From: Pseudoalteromonas sp. T1lg23B
Lineage (GTDB): Bacteria; Pseudomonadota; Gammaproteobacteria; Enterobacterales; Alteromonadaceae
Direction of reading: 5' to 3'
NCBI RefSeq assembly: GCF_002964665.1
Contig: NZ_PQBZ01000030.1
Coordinates: forward strand, 194,388-258,387
Length of the DNA stretch: 64,000 nucleotides
Under the pieces are notes generated by a model. That model had not been told where the DNA came from. It was given only the letters and a program-made list of their open reading frames with translations, and ran no database searches. The position numbers were made by a program, and so were the translations under genes. Shown piece after piece: positions 63,359-64,000 of the stretch (positions are counted from its first letter, which is position 1; each line of letters begins with the position of its first letter).

Positions 63359-64000
63359 ATGAAAAGAAACGTAGCAGAATTATACAGTAAGATAGGATAT
63401 CACTTTAACAACGAGGCATTGCTTGAACAGGCTATGACGCATCGCAGTCATAAAGGCCAACACAATGAGCGATTAGAATTTCTTGGAGATTCAATTTTGA
63501 GTTTTGTAATCGCCAATGCCTTGTATCACCAGTTTCCAAAAGCGCGTGAGGGCGACTTAAGCCGGATGCGCTCCACTTTAGTACGAGGCCAAACGTTAGC
63601 TGAATTCGGTGTTGAGTTTAGCCTAGGTGATTATTTAAGATTGGGACCGGGTGAATTAAAAAGTGGTGGTTTTCGTCGTGAGTCGACTTTAGCTGATGCG
63701 GTCGAAGCGATTATTGGCGCGGTGTTTTTAGATTCAGATATAGATACTTGCAGTGAATTGATCTTAACTTGGTATGCTTCACGTTTAGAGGCTATTTCAC
63801 CAGGTCATAATCAGAAGGACCCTAAGACTTTACTGCAAGAATATTTGCAAGCGCGCAAATTACCACTGCCAGGCTACACTGTGATAGACACAAAAGGTCA
63901 AGCACACAACCAAACATTCACGGTTGAATGTATTGTTGAAGGGATGGAGAGCATAATTTCAGTAGGTAGCTCTCGCCGTAAAGCAGAACAGAAAGCTGCC
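63359..64000 (+). CDS. rnc: Ribonuclease III, 5' part (cut by window end)
   Basis: ATG 63359 opens a frame that runs to the end of the window without a stop: 214 codons of an expected 225 or so. The catalytic signature [20 protein letters not shown] is complete, with [14 protein letters not shown] downstream and the start of the double-stranded-RNA-binding domain ([20 protein letters not shown]). RNase III processes rRNA and double-stranded RNAs. It lies at the end of the lepA-lepB row, two bases after lepB. Confidence 0.97.
   Translation, partial: MKRNVAELYSKIGYHFNNEALLEQAMTHRSHKGQHNERLEFLGDSILSFVIANALYHQFPKAREGDLSRMRSTLVRGQTLAEFGVEFSLGDYLRLGPGELKSGGFRRESTLADAVEAIIGAVFLDSDIDTCSELILTWYASRLEAISPGHNQKDPKTLLQEYLQARKLPLPGYTVIDTKGQAHNQTFTVECIVEGMESIISVGSSRRKAEQKAA

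Overview
ORGANISM. Gene content and protein style point to a marine gammaproteobacterium of the Alteromonadales, most likely Pseudoalteromonas. The evidence is: fused chorismate mutase forms of TyrA and PheA arranged convergently, the rpoE-rseABC-lepA-lepB-rnc block, sdhE/ygfX/ygfZ/nadB clustering, miaE, a TonB-dependent heme system, and a GlyGly-CTERM giant surface protein. This assignment rests on gene recognition only, not on a database search. LAYOUT. 1-2.7 kb: end of a DUF1579-like gene, then small poorly known genes (RDD membrane protein, lipoprotein, tiny membrane protein) and a 0.7 kb stretch with no convincing gene. 2.7-10.3 kb: one 7.6 kb gene for a giant repeat-built surface protein with an N-terminal DUF4347 domain and a C-terminal GlyGly-CTERM-like tail. 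10.4-14.7 kb: accessory region with an unknown membrane protein, a HopJ-family gene, and a minus-strand group made of two tandem 34-residue double-glycine-leader peptides (not previously listed among the ORFs because they are so short), a 40-residue-repeat TPR protein and a small membrane protein sharing an odd sequence motif with it. 15.0-20.8 kb: heme uptake locus (hugZ-like, hmuVUT) divergent from its TonB-dependent receptor, with a Fur-like box between. 20.8-24.3 kb: rpsP-rimM-trmD-rplS, then tyrA. 24.3-25.6 kb: pheA on the minus strand with a well-formed Phe attenuator and an overlooked leader peptide gene. 25.8-34.8 kb: a GGDEF-EAL sensor, truA, accD, folC, a DedD-like SPOR protein, cvpA and purF. 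35.0-42.8 kb: accessory region with a three-gene sensory cassette (ligand-binding membrane protein, histidine kinase, LuxR-type response regulator) facing two large secreted helical proteins that look like an unusual two-component alpha-helical pore-forming toxin; a perfect 16 bp palindrome lies in front of the toxin-like pair. 42.9-56 kb: housekeeping and envelope genes (Yip1-family, miaE, lpxH, ppiB, cysS, two MscS channels, lrgAB, a crotonase, a DUF440 protein, a DUF481 outer membrane protein, slyD, ygfZ, sdhE, ygfX). 56-64 kb: nadB, then the sigma-E operon rpoE-rseA-rseB-rseC preceded by a recognisable sigma-E promoter, followed by lepA, lepB and the start of rnc, which runs off the window. 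HOW IT WORKS TOGETHER. Most of the window is conserved core metabolism and translation. The parts that deserve attention are the tandem GG-leader peptides with their TPR partner, and the secreted helical pair next to a dedicated two-component system. Function of both is inferred from architecture and neighbourhood, not shown.
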